A stretch of 64,000 nucleotides of DNA from JANWWM01 sp046292465. Lineage in GTDB: Bacteria; Bacteroidota; Chlorobiia; Chlorobiales; Thermochlorobacteraceae. The stretch is taken from the NCBI GenBank assembly GCA_046292465.1, contig JBKBRB010000009.1, forward strand, positions 1-64,000, written 5' to 3'. Numbering within the stretch: the first letter of the stretch is position 1; every line of letters starts with the position of its first letter. The notes beneath the pieces were generated by a model, which did no database searches, had not been told where the DNA came from, and was given only the letters and a program-made list of their open reading frames with translations. The translations under genes and the position numbers were made by a program. Positions 61,148-64,000 of the stretch are shown here, piece by piece.

Positions 61148-63427
61148 TTATCCAATCAGTTTGAGCAAGTAGCCGACGACTTCCGCGAGCAGGTCGCCGC
61201 TTTGGGTTGCGGCTTGGCTGACGGGCGGTGGTGCCGGTTGGTTGGTCATGTAGAAGCCGTTGGCGATGTAGAGCCAAACGAGCATAAAGGTTCCGCTGAA
61301 ATAAAGCACTGTGCCTGCAAACTTCGAGTCAGAGAGATTCAGCACGGGGAAGCGGAACTTGACATCGCGTCCGAGCAAGGTTTTGCCGAGCCAGCGAATT
61401 GTTCGAGTTTGAATATCTGCACCTTCGAGCCGCGAGCCTCTATCTTTGAACCACACAGCAAAACTAATGAACCAAACCAAGTGTCCAATCAAGAGCACGA
61501 CGGTCAAGTGCGAACTTGCCCAGATGGCTTGGGTTTCCGTCCACATATAGTAGAACACGCCGCCTGTGTAGTGATATTTCAAGCCTGCAATGGCGTCCCA
61601 TGCGTTGCAATCTGCGACTGCCATGCCGTAGTTCATCGAGGCGAGCCAGCCACCGTCAATATACCATTCAATAACGGAGAGCGGCTTGACCGACCAGAGA
61701 ATTGCAAACCACAGTTGGTCTTGAATCGAGACGCCGCAAGTGCCGCCATAAACAGGACCGAGGCACGGGAACGAGAACGAGTTCTTCTTCAAGCCCAAAT
61801 CTTCCCACAGTGGCGAGGTATGAGAGAAGAAGGCAATACGCGAGGTCGCAACCGAGGCAAAGAGCCATCCTGCCGTAATCGCGTGCAAGGCGCACCAGTC
61901 GTTGATTGACGGGTCTTCAAACATAAAGTGCCACATTGGAAGCGGGCGTAGCCAGTAGAAGCTCATCGTAATGTTCGCGCCCATCATGTTTAGTTCGCAC
62001 AGCGAGTTCCAGCAGATAACGGCATAGACCGAAATCATCGTCGTAAAGCACATCACCATGATAGTGCCAACGAACTTCACTTGGAATTCCTTGTTACGAC
62101 CGAGCGCAATCCACTTGGACTTGATTTGATTATAGAGTCCGCTCATTTGAATTTTGAGCAGGTATTGTCCGCCGTGGAAAACGCCTGCAAACACATAGAG
62201 GAATCCGCAAATGATATGGTTAAACGCCAGCAAGTTAATCACGGTTTGCGCCATACCGAAGGTCGCGCCGTTTTTGGGCAGAATCGCATAGGGCGGGTAT
62301 TCAGGATACTCGATCTTCGTCAAGTCGGTGTTGCCGTTGGCGTCAAAGCCGACACGGTTAAAGGGCTCACCGTAAATGTAGAAGACGAGGTCGTTGAGTT
62401 GTTGATAGAAGAATTGATTTTGCTTAAAGGCGATAAAGGCGAAAATACCGAGCGCAATGTTCACATACCCCATTGAGGTCAGGTGAACAGAGAAGATAGC
62501 CTTCAAGTCGTCGTTTAAGTGTTCTGCGGCACGTGGCGGATTTGCCCACCAGTAAAAGCCTAAGGCAAAGAACACAGCCGCCCAGATGAACGACATAAAG
62601 GCTTCGCTGTTAATCTTTTGGAAGTCGGGCTCAGGTGTAATGCCCAGCGCAAACCACATCACAAATCCCCAAGCAAGGAAGAGAAAAGCTTGGTAAATGG
62701 TGTGTGCGCCGAGGGCTTCAGCGTAGTTCTTCGCTGAGCGTCCGCCAATACCGCCAGGAATGATGCTTCCAAGAATGCGGAAGTCGCGGAAGTTACCCGG
62801 AACAGCAGCGTCACGATTCCAGAAGAAGAGAAAGGCAAGCGGGTTTGAAAGGTCACTTGTCCAGTGCTTCCATCCGCCATAGATGAGGAACGCCCCTGCG
62901 GCGAAGTGAATGCCCGCCCACCACAAGAGTTTGCGCGCCGCCTCCATCAAGTCGGCTGTTTCAGGGCTATAAGTATCAATGCCCAGCGACACCATTCGGG
63001 GCTTAATGGTAAGATAGAACCAGTTGTCGTAGAACCCGACCGCGCCATTTGGAAAGACTTGAATACCCGAGATGTAGTAAATCCCCATCACGATACCCAG
63101 ACAGCCCAAGAGCGCGAGGTGTCCACCGAAAACTTGTTCGTCGGTCAGTTTATCTGCATCAAACACTTGAAACCACTTTGTGGTGCGGGTTTCAGTGCGT
63201 TTGAGCAGGAAGCGTTTCATATCGGCGACATCTGCTTCCATCACCACAGGTTTGGCAGGAACAGATGCAGTCTTTGCGCCTTCTTTGGCAGGCGCAGGAG
63301 CCTTGGCTGCGGCTTGTGCCGCGGCTGGCTTCTTAGATGCGGCTTGCAACTTCGCGGCTTGTAGAGGTCGCTTTGGCGCACCGCCGCCTTCTCCACCCGA
63401 AGGCGTGGGTTTTTCTTGATCTGCCAT
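61148..63427 (-). CDS. pscA: Photosystem P840 reaction-centre core protein PscA
   Basis: Homodimer-forming core of the green sulfur bacterial type-1 reaction centre, binding P840, antenna bacteriochlorophyll a and, between subunits, the 4Fe-4S cluster FX. The FX loop FPCLGPVYGGTCGVS has ligand Cys555 and Cys564. Other strongly conserved stretches are NWFYLTIKPRMVSLGIDTYS, HTSPLWEDLGLKKNS and FKDRGSRLEGADIQTRTIR. About 11 membrane segments. At 759 residues it is some 30 longer than the Chlorobaculum protein, due to an Ala/Pro/Lys-rich N-terminus (about 1-65). Not followed by pscB. A strong ribosome-binding site precedes it. Confidence 0.97.
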   Translation of the reverse strand: MADQEKPTPSGGEGGGAPKRPLQAAKLQAASKKPAAAQAAAKAPAPAKEGAKTASVPAKPVVMEADVADMKRFLLKRTETRTTKWFQVFDADKLTDEQVFGGHLALLGCLGIVMGIYYISGIQVFPNGAVGFYDNWFYLTIKPRMVSLGIDTYSPETADLMEAARKLLWWAGIHFAAGAFLIYGGWKHWTSDLSNPLAFLFFWNRDAAVPGNFRDFRILGSIIPGGIGGRSAKNYAEALGAHTIYQAFLFLAWGFVMWFALGITPEPDFQKINSEAFMSFIWAAVFFALGFYWWANPPRAAEHLNDDLKAIFSVHLTSMGYVNIALGIFAFIAFKQNQFFYQQLNDLVFYIYGEPFNRVGFDANGNTDLTKIEYPEYPPYAILPKNGATFGMAQTVINLLAFNHIICGFLYVFAGVFHGGQYLLKIQMSGLYNQIKSKWIALGRNKEFQVKFVGTIMVMCFTTMISVYAVICWNSLCELNMMGANITMSFYWLRPLPMWHFMFEDPSINDWCALHAITAGWLFASVATSRIAFFSHTSPLWEDLGLKKNSFSFPCLGPVYGGTCGVSIQDQLWFAILWSVKPLSVIEWYIDGGWLASMNYGMAVADCNAWDAIAGLKYHYTGGVFYYMWTETQAIWASSHLTVVLLIGHLVWFISFAVWFKDRGSRLEGADIQTRTIRWLGKTLLGRDVKFRFPVLNLSDSKFAGTVLYFSGTFMLVWLYIANGFYMTNQPAPPPVSQAATQSGDLLAEVVGYLLKLIG

Positions 63428-63679
63428 TGTATTCTCCTTAATCCAATGTTTATCGTTTGATGACTACGATTGATAGCGTGTCGTTATAGAAGTTCATTTC
63501 CCGACACGAACTACGAACGGTCAAACCCACCTTACACGGCGAGAAACGCTGTCACAAACTGCCTACAGCGGTAGCGACACATCTTCACTACAAGCCTACG
63601 TTATGCCTTTATGGACAGACTGACAAAGAACAGGATTGATTTTTAACATTCAGTTATGGTCGATATGCACGAATTATCG
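63428..63679 (-). promoter_or_regulatory. Intergenic/leader region of pscA
   Basis: 252 bases without a gene. It holds the strong ribosome-binding site AAGGAG (plus-strand CTCCTT, 63434-63439) six bases before the pscA ATG, and a spaced inverted repeat GTCGAT/ATCGAC near the left end of the upstream gene. I see no clear terminator for the upstream gene and no convincing TAnnTTTG. Where the pscA promoter lies is not visible. Confidence 0.6.
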
Positions 63680-64000
63680 TCAATTCATCGACTTTTGATT
63701 CATTTCCGTTGATGAAGCAGCAATATCATAATTCTCCCTAATGTATCGCTCTAAATCGCTGCAACTGCGTGCACGAAAATCGGCTTGCAAGGGGTGCGAC
63801 TTCGTTTCCCCAATGAACTGACCCCCAACAATAAACTTGACATGATGCTTGGCAAGAAACTTGCGGAACTGCTCGTAACGCCGATACACAGGCGCATGAA
63901 GACGTGCATTCGTAATCGACATACACAACATTTCAGGCTTATGCTCTTCGACCGCCGATTCTAAATCCTTAAACGGAACGGCTGCGCCGACATAGCGCAC
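63680..64000 (-). CDS. B12-binding domain protein, C-terminal part (possible MerR/CarH-like photoregulator)
   Basis: 106 residues, the 3' end of a gene entering from the right edge. The visible part, VGAAVPFKDLESAVEEHKPE, then LCMSITNARLH and KFIVGGQFIGE, matches the second half of a cobalamin-binding Rossmann domain (the SxT/SxL and GG positions). The domain form with VGAxxPxxDL is typical of MerR-B12 regulators of the CarH/LitR type. The N-terminal half, with the DxHxxG cobalamin loop and any DNA-binding domain, is outside the window. It is upstream of pscA on the same strand. Confidence 0.65.
   Translation of the reverse strand: MRYVGAAVPFKDLESAVEEHKPEMLCMSITNARLHAPVYRRYEQFRKFLAKHHVKFIVGGQFIGETKSHPLQADFRARSCSDLERYIRENYDIAASSTEMNQKSMN

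Overview
The window reads as a chromosome segment of a phototrophic member of the Chlorobiota (green sulfur bacteria and relatives). The anchor is pscA (61148-63427, minus), the core polypeptide of the homodimeric type-1 reaction centre, with the conserved FPCxGPxxGGTC loop for the FX iron-sulfur cluster. Other genes fit a Gram-negative, menaquinone-using, TonB-type outer-membrane organism of the Bacteroidota/Chlorobiota group: menG/ubiE, BamD, a PorW/SprE-like lipoprotein, a TonB-dependent receptor, OprP/O-type and Wzi-type barrels, SPFH/NfeD and YfhO. Several upstream regions carry a -10-like element close to TAnnTTTG, the Bacteroidota-type promoter element. Moderate GC and the absence of pscB beside pscA make a deep-branching chlorobial lineage (Chloroherpeton/Thermochlorobacter-like) a reasonable guess, but this is inference.

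Layout. 1-15.8 kb: mostly minus-strand housekeeping genes (nadK, purA, GT9 glycosyltransferase, SPFH-NfeD pair, M28 peptidase, class V aminotransferase, prfA, SugE-like exporter, GT2, a lone pstA, TPR lipoprotein, rRNA pseudouridine synthase, scpB), with a short plus-strand mlaD-pth pair. 16-24.2 kb: plus-strand genes (glutamate dehydrogenase, Get3/ArsA-type ATPase, lepA, two tandem signal peptidases I, an outer-membrane protein). 24.3-27.3 kb: typA (minus) and a divergently transcribed double-receiver response regulator. 27.3-32.7 kb: an unusual minus-strand locus: OprP/O-type porin, PhoX/DUF839-like lipoprotein, di-haem peroxidase with imelysin-like N-terminus, and a Rieske-type protein lacking half of its cluster motif. 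The PhoX-like gene has an 11-bp-periodic TTAA repeat directly upstream of a promoter-like element and looks like a Pho-regulon operator. 32.7-37.4 kb: cell-surface polysaccharide-type genes (YfhO, methyltransferase, glycosyltransferase). 37.4-54.1 kb: a long minus-strand run (prolyl oligopeptidase, hemB-nadD-bamD, Wzi-like barrel, esterase, YihY, menG, hisI, degenerate 5'-nucleotidase-like protein, pyrK, PorW-like lipoprotein, sodium:solute symporter). 54.1-58.3 kb: TonB receptor plus a restriction-modification pair whose endonuclease gene carries a one-base frameshift in an A6 tract. 58.3-61.1 kb: fur-like regulator, DUF192, purS, a small lipoprotein and pssA. 61.1-64 kb: pscA with its own terminator and a strong ribosome-binding site, preceded by the 3' end of a gene with a B12-binding domain.

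The observations I rate highest are the candidate Pho box/PhoX locus, the frameshifted restriction endonuclease, the separation of pscA from pscB together with a codirectional B12-binding (possibly light-sensing) protein upstream, and the internally deleted Rieske protein. No CRISPR array, rRNA, tRNA, insertion sequence or prophage was recognised. All functional names come from motif recognition by eye, with no database search.
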